64,000 bases of DNA from Frankia nepalensis (GTDB lineage: Bacteria > Actinomycetota > Actinomycetes > Frankiales > Frankiaceae), in assembly GCF_016786325.1 (NCBI RefSeq), contig NZ_JADWYU010000133.1:1-64000 (forward strand). The letters are read 5' to 3'. Shown piece by piece: positions 17,155 to 26,547 of the stretch. Under the pieces are notes generated by a model that was given only the letters and a program-made list of their open reading frames with translations, searched no databases and had not been told where the DNA came from. The position numbers were made by a program, and so were the translations under genes. Each line of letters begins with the position of its first letter. Position 1 is the first letter of the stretch.

Positions 17155-20100
17155 TCAGCCCGCCAGGTCGAACAGGTACAGCCCGCGGGCGCCGCCGACG
17201 GCCAGCCGGGTGGGGCCGGTCCACCGGCAGCAGTGCAGCGCCCCGTCCAGCCGGATCATGGTCGCAGCCGCCCCGTCCGGGGACCAGATCCGGGCGGTGC
17301 GGTCCCGGCTGCTCACCGACGCGATCCAGGCGCCGTCAGGGGAGACCGCGAGCGCGACGACGCCGTCGCGGTGCCCGGACAGCACATGCCGTTCCACTCC
17401 GCCGGCTGGGTCCCAGATCCGCACACAGGCGTCCGCCCCGCCCGAGGCGAGCCAGGACCCGTCCGGCGCCGCGGCCAGCGCCCAGACGTCGTGAAGGTCG
17501 CCGCCGAGGACGAGGCGCCAGGCCCCCGCGGCGACGTCCCAGATCCGGATGGTCCCGTCGATGCCGGCCGAGGCGAGCCAGGACCCGTCCGGCGCCGCCG
17601 CGAGCCACGGCACCCGGCTGGTGTGGCCGTCGAAGACGTGCAGCGGTGCCGAACCCGGCCCGCCCGCCGGGTCCCACACGCGGACGGTCGCGTCCCCGCC
17701 GGCCGAGGCGAGCCACGACCCGTCGGCGGGCGCGGCCAGCGCCAGCACCCCCTGGCCGTGTCCGGTGAGCACGGCGCGTTGCGCGCCGGAGGCCGGGTCC
17801 CACAGCCGGACCACCGCGTCCGGCCCACCGGTGGCCAGCCACGATCCGCGCGGGTCCGCGAGCAGCGCCGAGACCGGCGCCGCCCGCCCGGCCGACGCGA
17901 GCACGGTGTGCGTGCCCTCGCGCGGCCTCCACAGCCGCGCCACGTTGTCGTCGTCGAGCGAGGCGAGCCACTGCCCACCGGGCGGAGCGGCCAGCGCTCG
18001 CACGGAGGTCGGGTGCCCGGTGAGCGCCGCGCGTTCCTCGCCGGCGCCGGCGTCCCACAGCCGCAGCACCCCGTCGCCCGCGCCGACCGCCAGCCAGCCG
18101 TCGGGACCGGCCGCCTCGAGCGCGCTCACGCCGCGGATCCGGCCCACCGGCTCGGCCCGTTCCGCGCCGACCGCGGCCGGGTCCCACATCCGTACCGTTC
18201 CGTCGCCCCCGGCGGACGCGAGCCACGACCCGCTCGGCGCGGCGACCAGCGCGTGCGCGGGCCGCGCGTGCCCGGGCACCAGCACGCGGTTGCTCACGGC
18301 CCGCGGGTCGGCGACCTGGATCGTCCCGTCCCCGGCGGCGGACGCCAGCCACGACCCGCCGGGCGCGACGACGAGCGCGGTCACGTCGCCGGCGTGCCCG
18401 GCGAGCACCCGCCGCTCGACCCCGCGGACCGGATCCCACAGCCGCACCCGGCCGTCGCCGCCGCCGGAGGCCAGCCAGGAGCCGTCCGGGGCCGCGACGA
18501 GCGTCACCGGGCCGGCGGGACCGCCGGCGCCGCTGGGCCGCGCCGGCAGCGGCGGCGGTGGCGGCGGCGGGCCGGATCCCTGCGCGAGCAGGGCGGCCGG
18601 ATCCCACAGCCGGACGGTGCCGTCGCCGCCGCCGGACGCGAGCCAGGACCCGCCCGGCTCGACCGCCAGCGCCGACACCCAGCCGGCATGCGCCTGCATC
18701 GACGCGGCGCACACACCGGTGGCCAGGTCCCACACCCGCAGCGAGCCGTCGCCGGCGCCGACGGCGAGCCACCGGCCATCCGGCCCGACCACCATCGCGG
18801 AGACCCAGGCACCGGTCCCGGTCAGCACCTGCCGGACCGCGCCGTCCTTCGTGCCCCAGATGCGCACGGTGCCGTCGCCCGCGCCCCCGGAGGCCAGCCA
18901 TGACCCGTCCGGCCCGGCCACCAGCTGCGCGACCCGACCGCTGTGCCCGGTCAGCGTGTGCCGCGGCCGGCCGGTCTCGACGTCCCAGATCCGCACCGTC
19001 CCGTCCCGGTCGGCCGACGCCAGCCACGACCCGTCCCGGGAGGCGGCCAGCGCCGAGACGGGACCGCTGTGGCCGGCCCTCAGGACCCGGTCTCCCCCGT
19101 TGGGGAGGTGCCAGATCACCACGGTGCCCTCCCCGTCGCCGGCGTCCGCGCCTCCGCCCACGGCGAGCCACGACTCGTCCTCGGCCACCGCCAGCCCGGT
19201 GATGTGGCCGATCGGCCCGGTCAGGGTCCGCAGCAGCGCCGGGTCGGGCTGGTCGGGCAACGGCGGCACGACCGGCCGCAGCGCCGGGCCGGGCAGGCGG
19301 CGCAGCGTGCGCCGCGCGGCCGGCGCGAGCACCTCGATGCCGGCGGCGTAGGCGGCGAGCGTCGCGACGACGGCCTGTGGCTGGTCGCCGGTGTCCCGCA
19401 GGTTCGCCGTCTGCCGGACGAGCCGGGCCAGCGCGAGCGCCACCGGGTGCGCGCCGAGCAGGGCCAGGTCGGCCTCCACGCTGGCGGGCCCCACCGTCCG
19501 GATCTTGGCGGCCACCCAGCGCAGGTCCTGGACCAGCGCGGCGAGCCTGTCGTGCTCCCCGGCCTCGGCCAGGTGCACGGCCAGGTGCTCCCAGAGGTAC
19601 CGCTCCTTTTCCGGCAACCGCCACCATGCCGGCTGCCCTTCCTCGGCGGGCAGGTCGCGGGCACGCGCGGCGAGCAGCCGGGCGTGCACCTCGGGCAGCC
19701 GCGCGCCGAGCCGCCCCTGGAGGTACTCGTGCATGACGTCGTGCAGTCGCAGCCCGCCGTCCTCGCCCGGCACGGCCAGGACCAGCGACAACTCGGTCAG
19801 CCGCAGGCAGAACCGGCTGGTCTGCAGCCGGCCCCACCCGGCGGTGTGCCGCCAGAGCACACCCAGCAGATCCCGCGGGATCGTCGCGCCCCTCGGGAAC
19901 GCGGCCAGGTCCACGAAGCGTTCGAGCGCCCCGTCCCCGAACGCGTCCATCTCGCCGAGCAGGCGCAGGCTCGCCTCGACGGTCGCCGCGACCGCCCGCT
20001 CCCGGCGGGTGCTGTCGTCGAAGGCCGCGAGGCCCTCCTCGTCGAGGCCCTCGGTGACCTCGGTGAGCGCCCCGGCGAGCGGTCGGCCGTCGAGCAGCAT

Positions 20101-21312
20101 GCCGTGCAGGTGCCCGGCGACCAGCCGCAGCAGCACCGGCCAGTAGCCGCAGCGCCGGGCCAGCGGCCCCGCGCGGTCGTCGTCGAGTTCCGGTACCGCG
20201 TCGGTGAGCAGCCGCGCCGCCTGCTCGGGCGCCATGACGTCGACGTCGACCAGCACGCAGTCCATCGGCAGGAGGGCCCGATCCCGGGTGGTGACCAGCC
20301 GGCGGCAGTGCCGCCCGCCCTCCCGGAACGGCCGTAGCTGCTCCGCGCGCCACACGTCGTCGATGATCAGCAGGATCCGGCGCTCGCCGAGCAGGTCACC
20401 GAGGCGCGCGCCGGCCTGCTGGGGATCCGCCGGCCCGGGCCCGACCGCCCCGAGCGCGGTCGCGCATTCGTTGATCTTCGCGGCGAGCCGGGCGCCGGCG
20501 AGGTCGGGACCGATGTCGATCCAGAGGTGCCCGTCGGGAAACCGGGCCAGGATCTCGGGCCGGTCGGCGATCACCGCGGCCAGCGTCGACTTCCCGAACC
20601 CCCCGCCGCCGCGTACCGCCACGGGCGCCGGGTCGTCCGAGGTGAGCGCCGTGATCAGCCGCCCGGTGAGCTCGGGCCGGTCCACGACGTGCTCGACCGC
20701 CGGGCGTGACCGCGGCGGCGGGGCGGGAGGGCGAGGCAGGACGGCCGCCGCCTGGCGCTCGGCCCGCGCCCGGCGCTCCTGCAGGCTCACGAGCGCCCGG
20801 GTGATCTTGGTTTCGAGCTCCTCGGGAGACCCGACCAACGTCACGACCAGGTTCGCCTCGTCCATGATCCGGGTGCGGAAGGCGATCTGGCGGGCGCCGT
20901 ACCGCACGTCGGCGAGCCACTCATGGGTGCCCAGGGTGCGCTTGGCGTCGAGAAGGAACACCAGGCGTTCCCGGCCGAGCCCGGTCGCGGTGTCGAACTC
21001 CAGCTCCGTATAGGAGACGTCGTCGCGCCCGCGCACGGGGGAGCCGTACCGGAAGCCGATGAGGCCCAGGTAGATGTCGCAGTCACCGACCCGACGCCGG
21101 CACATCTCGGCCGGGTCGACGTCCTCTGACTCGAAACCGGACATGTCGACCGGGACGTGCCCCGAATCCACGATCGCTCGTTTCGCGGCCGCGAGGAACG
21201 GCAGCCGCGCGGGGTGCTGGGTAAGTTCGCTGGTGTGGCTGATGAAGATTCGCCACGGCGGCTTCGGCCCGGAGCCACCCGCCGCACCTTGATCTCCCCC
21301 GAAGAGATCCAT
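17155..21312 (-). CDS. DUF4062/NB-ARC/WD40 signalling ATPase
   Basis: A 1385-residue protein. The ATG at 21312 is chosen because AAGGAGT sits five bases before it. Domains in order: an N-terminal DUF4062 fold (WRIFISHTSEL, SGFESEDVDPAEMCRRRV, YLGLIGFRYGS) to about residue 130; an NB-ARC ATPase with Walker A GGGGFGKSTLA and Walker B ILLIIDDVWR; an all-helical middle; then about 15 WD40 repeats (unit pattern xGHxxxVxALAxxPDGSWLASxGxDGTVRxWD) from roughly residue 690 to the end. DUF4062 is a TIR-like adaptor or effector fold in predicted conflict systems; WD40 propellers usually hold the ATPase inactive until a ligand binds. It is convergent with the SIR2-like/STAND operon. A Pro-rich insert interrupts the fifth WD40 unit. 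Confidence 0.85.
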   Translation of the reverse strand: MDLFGGDQGAAGGSGPKPPWRIFISHTSELTQHPARLPFLAAAKRAIVDSGHVPVDMSGFESEDVDPAEMCRRRVGDCDIYLGLIGFRYGSPVRGRDDVSYTELEFDTATGLGRERLVFLLDAKRTLGTHEWLADVRYGARQIAFRTRIMDEANLVVTLVGSPEELETKITRALVSLQERRARAERQAAAVLPRPPAPPPRSRPAVEHVVDRPELTGRLITALTSDDPAPVAVRGGGGFGKSTLAAVIADRPEILARFPDGHLWIDIGPDLAGARLAAKINECATALGAVGPGPADPQQAGARLGDLLGERRILLIIDDVWRAEQLRPFREGGRHCRRLVTTRDRALLPMDCVLVDVDVMAPEQAARLLTDAVPELDDDRAGPLARRCGYWPVLLRLVAGHLHGMLLDGRPLAGALTEVTEGLDEEGLAAFDDSTRRERAVAATVEASLRLLGEMDAFGDGALERFVDLAAFPRGATIPRDLLGVLWRHTAGWGRLQTSRFCLRLTELSLVLAVPGEDGGLRLHDVMHEYLQGRLGARLPEVHARLLAARARDLPAEEGQPAWWRLPEKERYLWEHLAVHLAEAGEHDRLAALVQDLRWVAAKIRTVGPASVEADLALLGAHPVALALARLVRQTANLRDTGDQPQAVVATLAAYAAGIEVLAPAARRTLRRLPGPALRPVVPPLPDQPDPALLRTLTGPIGHITGLAVAEDESWLAVGGGADAGDGEGTVVIWHLPNGGDRVLRAGHSGPVSALAASRDGSWLASADRDGTVRIWDVETGRPRHTLTGHSGRVAQLVAGPDGSWLASGGAGDGTVRIWGTKDGAVRQVLTGTGAWVSAMVVGPDGRWLAVGAGDGSLRVWDLATGVCAASMQAHAGWVSALAVEPGGSWLASGGGDGTVRLWDPAALLAQGSGPPPPPPPLPARPSGAGGPAGPVTLVAAPDGSWLASGGGDGRVRLWDPVRGVERRVLAGHAGDVTALVVAPGGSWLASAAGDGTIQVADPRAVSNRVLVPGHARPAHALVAAPSGSWLASAGGDGTVRMWDPAAVGAERAEPVGRIRGVSALEAAGPDGWLAVGAGDGVLRLWDAGAGEERAALTGHPTSVRALAAPPGGQWLASLDDDNVARLWRPREGTHTVLASAGRAAPVSALLADPRGSWLATGGPDAVVRLWDPASGAQRAVLTGHGQGVLALAAPADGSWLASAGGDATVRVWDPAGGPGSAPLHVFDGHTSRVPWLAAAPDGSWLASAGIDGTIRIWDVAAGAWRLVLGGDLHDVWALAAAPDGSWLASGGADACVRIWDPAGGVERHVLSGHRDGVVALAVSPDGAWIASVSSRDRTARIWSPDGAAATMIRLDGALHCCRWTGPTRLAVGGARGLYLFDLAG

Positions 21313-21681
21313 CGCGCACTCCTTGGTGACTTGTCGCACTACGCTACCTGTATCGGGCGCCAACCGCGCTCAACCCGCACAGGCGGTACGCATCGGGGCG
21401 ATTGCGCGCGGGCGGCGCGCCACGCGGGTCCGCCGGCGGGTCCAGGCCGGGCCGGTGAGTCGTGACAGAGGAGCCGTGACAGCGGACTCCTGGCAGTGAC
21501 GAGAGTCAGGCACCAGTCGCCGCGGCTTTCCCGCTTCTGACGGAATTCGGCGAATCCGCGGGAACTACACGCCAGCGATTGGCTTCGTTACTGCCTGTTG
21601 CGGGTGGGTGAAGCGCGTTCGGCCCTCGATCAGGCCGCGCATATCGTCAGGCGGTCGCGACGGGAGGATGGAGGCTGGGCC
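21313..21681. promoter_or_regulatory. Intergenic region between divergent genes
   Basis: No gene is supported in these 369 bases. The region contains a short repeated GTGACAG (near 21460-21485) and should carry promoters for the DUF4062 gene (minus) and the SnoaL-like gene (plus); no convincing -35/-10 pair was identified. Confidence 0.3.
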
Positions 21682-22059
21682 ATGGCGGAGGACGGCCGCG
21701 CGGACGAGCTGCGAGAGGCCGAGCGTCGGCTGCAGGCCGCGCAGCTCGCGGCTGACGCGGACGAACTGGAACGGTTGCTCGACGACCGGCTGGTGTTCAC
21801 CGGTCCCGACGGCCTCCTCTACTCGAAGCAGGACGACCTCGAGATCCAGCGTTCCGGTGCGCAGGCCCTCACCGAGGTCAGCGAGGAGGAACTCGCCGTC
21901 CTGGTCGAGGGACGCCTGGGCGTCACCTGGTTCCTGGGCACCCTGGCCGGGGTCCTGAAGGGTTCGGCCTTCACCGCGCGGGTCCGCTATACGCGGACCT
22001 GGGTGCACACCGACGAGCACGGCTGGCGGCTGCTGGCGGCACACGTCAGCTCGGTGTGA
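21682..22059 (+). CDS. SnoaL/DUF4440-like small protein
   Basis: A 125-residue protein with the nuclear-transport-factor-2 fold pattern: helical start (ADELREAERRLQAAQLAADA), then DELERLLDDRLVFTGPDGLLYSKQ, and a final strand pair RVRYTRTWVHTDEHGWRLLAAHVS that is typical of the DUF4440 family. GGAGG seven bases before the ATG at 21682 fixes the start. Members bind or isomerise small hydrophobic molecules or act as stress proteins; no specific substrate can be inferred. It appears monocistronic, with the asparaginase gene convergent downstream. Confidence 0.75.
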   Translation: MAEDGRADELREAERRLQAAQLAADADELERLLDDRLVFTGPDGLLYSKQDDLEIQRSGAQALTEVSEEELAVLVEGRLGVTWFLGTLAGVLKGSAFTARVRYTRTWVHTDEHGWRLLAAHVSSV

Positions 22060-22171
22060 CGGCCCAAGGCGCCGTCACCCCGCCCGCGCCGTCACCCGAC
22101 CCGCGCGCGCTCGGAGGCGCGCCGAGTCGAGGACGGCGGGGCCGTGGCAGGGTCTCCGATGACCGTGATGG

Positions 22172-23161
22172 CTACCCGCGGGAGGCGCGGGGCCCGACCC
22201 TGGCGCGCAGGTCCGCCGACCAGCCGAGCTCGCCGACCTGCTCGCCGCCGCCGGTGACCGGGACGGCGCGCCACCGTCGCACGGACGGCCTGGCCCCGAA
22301 ACCCCAGTAGCTCAGCGCGGCGGCGAGCAGCGGCGCCAGCCCGCGCGCCGCGCCGTCGTCGAGCTTGGCCGCGAACGAGCGCCCGTCGGGCAGCGAGGCG
22401 GCGATCACCGCCTCGGCGCCGTCCTTGGCCAGCAGACCCGGCACGTCGGCGACGAGGTGCGTGATCGACCGCCGGGTTCCCCCGATATGACGGGGATGGT
22501 CCTGCATCGCCGACGTCACGAGCCTGGCTGGTCCGTCCGCCGCCCGGCTCAGCGCGGCGAAGGACCGCGCCAGCCCGACCAGGCTGATCGCGTGCGCGGG
22601 AGCGCCGCAACCGTCGACCGCGGTCGCGGCGACCGGCTCCCCGGCGTACCGCGCGACCGTCTCCCGGATGAGAACCTGCAGCGGATGCGCCGGCAGTAGG
22701 TAGGTGCTCGTGTCCCACCCGGCCGCGCGGCCCGTCGCGAGCATCGCGGCGTGCTTGCCGGAGCAGTTGTGGCAGATCCTCGCCGGCTCGCCGCCCTGCC
22801 TGACCCACTGGAGACGTGCCTCCTCGTCGCCGGGCCAGGCCGGCGGGCAGCGTAGCGCCTCCTCGTCCAGGCCCGCCGCGGCGAGGATCGCTCGGACCGT
22901 CTGGCGGTGCACGGGTTCGCCGTCATGACTGGCGGCCGCGAGGGCCAACTGCTCGTGTCGTCCCGGGTAGCCGGCGTCGACCATGGCGGCCACCTGCAGC
23001 GGTTTGAGGCAGGAGCGGGCGAAGACGGGCCGGTCCGGGGTGCCGAGAGCGACCTCGACCGCGCCGTCGGCGCCGAGAAGGACGAGCGAGCCACGATGCC
23101 AGGACTCGACAGTCCCCGACCGCGTCGCCGTGAGCAGGACCGGAGCCGCGCCGCTACCCAT
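22172..23161 (-). CDS. L-asparaginase II-type amidohydrolase
   Basis: About 329 residues of the asparaginase II family (Rhizobium AnsA type, unrelated to E. coli AnsB). The conserved blocks are all present: VARSGxxESxHRG-like TATRSGTVESWHRGS at the start, SCLKPLQ, AAASHDGEPVHRQTV, NCSGKHAAML and DGCGAPAHAISL. The family hydrolyses L-asparagine to aspartate and ammonia in the cytoplasm; the Ser and Lys of SCLKP and SGKH are the likely catalytic residues. I prefer the ATG at 23161, where family-like sequence begins; an ATG at 23206 in the same frame would add 15 residues. No neighbour suggests an operon. Confidence 0.85.
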   Translation of the reverse strand: MGSGAAPVLLTATRSGTVESWHRGSLVLLGADGAVEVALGTPDRPVFARSCLKPLQVAAMVDAGYPGRHEQLALAAASHDGEPVHRQTVRAILAAAGLDEEALRCPPAWPGDEEARLQWVRQGGEPARICHNCSGKHAAMLATGRAAGWDTSTYLLPAHPLQVLIRETVARYAGEPVAATAVDGCGAPAHAISLVGLARSFAALSRAADGPARLVTSAMQDHPRHIGGTRRSITHLVADVPGLLAKDGAEAVIAASLPDGRSFAAKLDDGAARGLAPLLAAALSYWGFGARPSVRRWRAVPVTGGGEQVGELGWSADLRARVGPRASRG

Positions 23162-23351
23162 GCACACGCCGCCGGCTGGTCCGGGCAGACATACGACGAT
23201 CGGCATCCGTAAGATCCACTACGTTCCGTGCCGCCACGATGTCGAGTCTGTCCGCCGCGGGCGCCCGCCCGCCTTTTCCTGTCACCGGGAACACTGATCC
23301 GGTGAGCGTCGGTACGGCCCGCCGGCCGGGTTCACCGGCGATCAGACCTGC

Positions 23352-23966
23352 TTACGCCCGTTTCGACGCGACGCCCTCGTAGGCGAAGGTCGTCAGCTCC
23401 GGCCAGCCCAGCCGGTAGGTCGTGACGGTCGCCAGGGTGAGGCCGGACCTCTCGACGAGCTCGGCGATGGGCCGGTTGAGATGGCAGCCACCGGCGATCT
23501 TTCCCCAGTACGGGTCGAGCCTGTCCTGCCGCCGGGCGACGCGGGGGTTGGGCGAACGGCCGTGCTCGACGAAATGCAGGCTGCCGCCGGGCCGCAGTAC
23601 CCGGCGTACCTCCGCCAGTGCCCGCGCCACGTCGGGGATGGTGCACAGCGTCCAGGTGACCAGCACATTGTCGACGGATTCGTCAGGCAGGGCGAGCCGT
23701 TGTCCGTCGTCACCGACGAAATCGACGGGTACCGCCGCCTCGGCAATGCGCTTGGCGGCCAGTCCGCGGCCCACGGCCGCGGGCTCCACCGCCATCAGGC
23801 GGTCGACCGCCGGCGGGAGGTGGGGCACGTTGCGGCCCGAGCCGAACCCGATTTCCAGAACCTCCCCGGACAGGTTGGCGGCGACCCGCGCCCGCACGCC
23901 CTCCACGGGCCGGCCGAGGACGACGTCAATGAGCCGGGGCAGCACCCGGTCGTCGTAGAAGCCCAT
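23352..23966 (-). CDS. Class I SAM-dependent methyltransferase
   Basis: A 204-residue methyltransferase of the UbiE/Methyltransf_11 type. Motif I is EVLEIGFGSGRNVPHLP, motif II the acidic VEPAAVGR, motif IV DNVLVTWTLCTIPD and the post-motif VLRPGGSLHFVEHG. GAAGAGAG precedes the ATG by three or four bases. The substrate is unknown; similar small proteins methylate lipids or small aromatic compounds. The lack of a membrane anchor and the short C-terminus leave the acceptor open. Confidence 0.85.
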   Translation of the reverse strand: MGFYDDRVLPRLIDVVLGRPVEGVRARVAANLSGEVLEIGFGSGRNVPHLPPAVDRLMAVEPAAVGRGLAAKRIAEAAVPVDFVGDDGQRLALPDESVDNVLVTWTLCTIPDVARALAEVRRVLRPGGSLHFVEHGRSPNPRVARRQDRLDPYWGKIAGGCHLNRPIAELVERSGLTLATVTTYRLGWPELTTFAYEGVASKRA

Positions 23967-24081
23967 GGTCTCTCTTCACGTCCGACGGGCTGGGGCCGTC
24001 GTCCACGCGGAGCACGCGCCACCAGCCCGCGGCCGGCCGGCCTCACGACCGGCCGCGCGGCCCCGCCCGTCACGGAACGTC

Positions 24082-24210
24082 CTATCCCAGGACGGCCGGC
24101 CTGAACACGTCCTCGCACCACCGGCGGAAACTGGTGGGCACGGTTTCGGGGGTGCTCGGCTCGCCGGCACCGTAGAAGCCCTGCTCGTTCAGGGCCTCGG
24201 CTTCGTGTGA
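24082..24210 (-). pseudogene. C-terminal scar of NmrA-like oxidoreductase
   Basis: Translated on the minus strand, 42 codons before a TAG read as a protein tail ending PTSFRRWCEDVFRPAVLG, preceded by STPETV. That tail is characteristic of NAD(P)H-binding NmrA/SDR-type oxidoreductases. No N-terminal Rossmann motif or start is present upstream, where the frame turns into non-protein-like sequence. I read it as the remnant of a deleted gene in the 404-bp gap between the methyltransferase and the 214-residue hypothetical; nothing else coding is seen in the gap. Confidence 0.5.
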
Positions 24211-24370
24211 TGTCGCGCCGCTCGGCGTCCGCCTCGGTGTGCCCAGTCGCGCCGGTGGCCCGACCCGGCTGACCCCCGCGCACGCGGAGGGCGACGGGCG
24301 GCGTCGTCCACGGGACGGTCGCCGCGGACCGCTGCCAGGTGAGCGGACCGTTGCCAGGCGAGCGCTCCCA

Positions 24371-25015
24371 TTAGGTCAGGAGCCGCCGCCATCGGGCGTG
24401 CATCGCGGCGAGCAGGTCGACCAGGCCGGTGTCCGTCACGCCCGTCGACTTGAGCCGTGTGGCCTTGGGGAGGCCGAACGCGCCGCGCAGGTCCTCGACC
24501 GGTCCGCCAGCGTCGAGCCTCACCAGGCTCGCGGACCCTCCGGCGCGATCGACGGCCGTGGCGAAGCAGACGGAGCGGGCGGCGGGCGCGGCCGCGACGT
24601 CACCGTGGCGGTAGTAGCCCTCCTCGTGGTTGGCGAAGATGGCGCGGCCCGCGTCAGTCGAGGTGTCGACCATCAGCGCGCGGTAGGTCATGGCGATGCC
24701 GTCGGGGCGATGGCGGGCGGACCGGCAGACCTCCGTGGGCTCCCATAGCTCGGCGTTGGTGGCCAGGTGGACGAGCAGGTCGAACGTGTCGGCCACCGAC
24801 GGCGCGAGGGACCACATCTTGTCCTCGAGGCGCAGTACGGCGTAGCCGGCCTGGCCGGGTGCGTCCGCCAGGATGTTGTAGATCATCACGATCTCGGGGT
24901 GCGCGTCGGTGCCCTGCTGCGCCGTCAGGAACGCATCCGCGACCCGGCCGAGCGGGCCGGACCCGTGGTCTGGCCCGCTCGGCAGCGGGATGACCGGCCC
25001 GCGATCATCAGTCAC
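24371..25015 (-). CDS. Hypothetical protein, 214 residues
   Basis: I do not recognise this protein. The GTG at 25015 is chosen because GAGGAGG stands eight bases upstream. The sequence is soluble, with mixed alpha/beta composition: EIVMIYNILADAPGQAGYAVLRL and a DTFDLLVHLATNAELWEP helix stand out, and a GYYRHGDV stretch follows. There are no Cys clusters, membrane spans or nucleotide motifs. A 22-codon open frame ends at its start codon (GTGA overlap), which suggests coupling to a small leader peptide. Confidence 0.55.
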   Translation of the reverse strand: MTDDRGPVIPLPSGPDHGSGPLGRVADAFLTAQQGTDAHPEIVMIYNILADAPGQAGYAVLRLEDKMWSLAPSVADTFDLLVHLATNAELWEPTEVCRSARHRPDGIAMTYRALMVDTSTDAGRAIFANHEEGYYRHGDVAAAPAARSVCFATAVDRAGGSASLVRLDAGGPVEDLRGAFGLPKATRLKSTGVTDTGLVDLLAAMHARWRRLLT

Positions 25016-25080
25016 GCCGGTGACCTCCTCGTATGACGTCCAGCCGAGTCCTCGTCCCACAGGCGAATGACCGCGTTCAT
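25012..25080 (-). CDS. Possible 22-residue leader peptide
   Basis: A short frame opens with ATG at 25080 behind a GGGAG and closes with TGA overlapping the GTG of the 214-residue gene (GTGA). Its translation begins MNAVIRLWDEDSAG and is hydrophilic and Arg-rich at the end. The spacing and overlap are those of a genuine translationally coupled pair, but length alone gives little support. It could be a regulatory leader or a tiny peptide precursor. Confidence 0.3.
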   Translation of the reverse strand: MNAVIRLWDEDSAGRHTRRSPA

Positions 25081-25282
25081 GATCTTATCTCCCTCGCGGG
25101 GGAGCCGAGTCGTCCTCCTGATCGAACTCGGCGGTCCGGAGGCCCGGCAGCAGGCCGGCCGCCGCGACGCGTCGAAGAGGGCGCTGGCGCGCGCCGTCCG
25201 GGTGGGCGGATGGCTGGACGCACCCACCCGGACGGGTTGTCGCGGACTCGGTTGTCGCGGGCTGTTGCCGTGGGCCGCCTTG

Positions 25283-26461
25283 TCAGTCGAGGACGGAGAT
25301 GACCGTGCCGGCACCGACGGTTCGGCCGCCCTCGCGGATGGCGAAGCCGAGCCCGCTCTCCAGCGGTACCGGCTTGCCGAGCCACACCGTCATCTCGGCC
25401 GTGTCGCCCGGCAGCGCGACGCCGCCCTCACCGAGGTCGACCTCGCCGACCACGTCCGTGGTCCGCAGGTAGAACTGCGGTCGGTAGCCGGACGCGACGG
25501 CGGTGCGCCGGCCGCCCTCGGCCGCCGCGAGCAGGTGAACCCGCGCGACGAACCGCTGGTGGACCGTCACGGTCCCCGGCGCCGCGACGATGGTGCCGCG
25601 CCGCACCTGGTCGCGGTGCACGCCGCGCAGCAGCAACGCGACGTTGTCCCCCGCCTGGGCGGACTCCATCGGCTTGCCGAATGTCTCCAGCCCGGTGACC
25701 ACTGTCGCCAGCTGCGTGCCGAGGCCCCGCACCTCCACCCGGTCGCCCGCGCGGACGGTACCCCGCTCGATGGCCCCGGTCACCACCGTCCCACGGCCGG
25801 TGATGGTCAGGACGTTCTCGACCGGAAGGAGGAACGGCGCGGTGGTGTACCGGTCGGGAACCGGGACGTGGCTGTCGACGGCGTCGAGCAGCACCCGGAT
25901 CGAGGCCATCCACTCCGGGTCTCCCGCCAGGGCGCGCAGGCCGGACACCCGGATCACCGGAACCTGGTCACCCGGGTAGCCGTGCGCCGCCAGCAGCTCG
26001 CGGATCTCCAGCTCCACCAGGTCGGCGATCTCCGGGTCGGCCGCGTCCGCCTTGTTCAGCGCGACCACCACGTGCCGGACCCCGACGTGCCGAGCCAGGA
26101 GCACATGCTCGGCCGTCTGCGGCATGACGCCGTCCAGCGCGGACACCACCAAGATGGCGCCGTCGAGCTGAGCCGCACCCGTGATCATATTCTTCACGTA
26201 GTCGGCGTGGCCCGGCATATCCACGTGGGCGTAGTGCCGACTGGCGGTCTCGTACTCGACGTGCGCGATGTTGATGGTGATACCGCGCGAGATCTCCTCC
26301 GGAGCGCGGTCGATCCAGTCGAACGGGACGAACGCGCCAGAGCCGCCGTCGGCGAGAACCTTGGTGATCGCGGCGGTGAGCGTCGTCTTCCCGTGGTCGA
26401 CGTGACCCATCGTGCCTATGTTGAGGTGCGGCTTGGTGCGGACGTAGGCCTGCTTGGCCAT
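25283..26461 (-). CDS. Stand-alone divergent elongation factor EF-Tu
   Basis: A full-length 392-residue EF-Tu. GTPase motifs are intact: G1 GHVDHGKT, G2 RGITIN, G3 DMPGH (most bacteria have DCPGH), G4 NKAD; the catalytic His follows PG. Domains 2 and 3 are complete ([28 protein letters not shown]). It delivers aminoacyl-tRNA to the ribosome. It is not in a str operon: no fusA or rps genes flank it, so it is an extra copy like Streptomyces tuf3. By eye against E. coli EF-Tu, three positions tied to elfamycin or pulvomycin resistance differ: Gln124 is His (ARHVGV), Tyr160 is His (AAHGYPGD) and Arg230 is Ala (GAIERG). Start is the ATG at 26461. Confidence 0.92.
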   Translation of the reverse strand: MAKQAYVRTKPHLNIGTMGHVDHGKTTLTAAITKVLADGGSGAFVPFDWIDRAPEEISRGITINIAHVEYETASRHYAHVDMPGHADYVKNMITGAAQLDGAILVVSALDGVMPQTAEHVLLARHVGVRHVVVALNKADAADPEIADLVELEIRELLAAHGYPGDQVPVIRVSGLRALAGDPEWMASIRVLLDAVDSHVPVPDRYTTAPFLLPVENVLTITGRGTVVTGAIERGTVRAGDRVEVRGLGTQLATVVTGLETFGKPMESAQAGDNVALLLRGVHRDQVRRGTIVAAPGTVTVHQRFVARVHLLAAAEGGRRTAVASGYRPQFYLRTTDVVGEVDLGEGGVALPGDTAEMTVWLGKPVPLESGLGFAIREGGRTVGAGTVISVLD

Positions 26462-26506
26462 CGTTTTTCCTCGGTGCTCGATGCCCGTGAGCCCCTGCGC
26501 CCTACC

Positions 26507-26547
26507 GACCCTTCCCCTCTGGGGCTCCGGACGGTCCGGGAAGGGTC
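26507..26547. terminator. Hairpin between small ORF and tuf
   Basis: GACCCTTCCC (26507-26516) and GGGAAGGGTC (26538-26547) are perfect 10-bp arms with a 21-base loop. On the minus strand it lies at the end of the small frame 26546-26659 and 46 bases before the tuf start. It could terminate the upstream transcript or be part of the tuf leader; there is no T-run. Confidence 0.45.

Noticed and set aside
17233..20337. Several long + strand frames opposite the WD40 protein
   Set aside because: They mirror the repeated WD40 coding sequence in antisense; the minus-strand frame has a ribosome site and clear domains.
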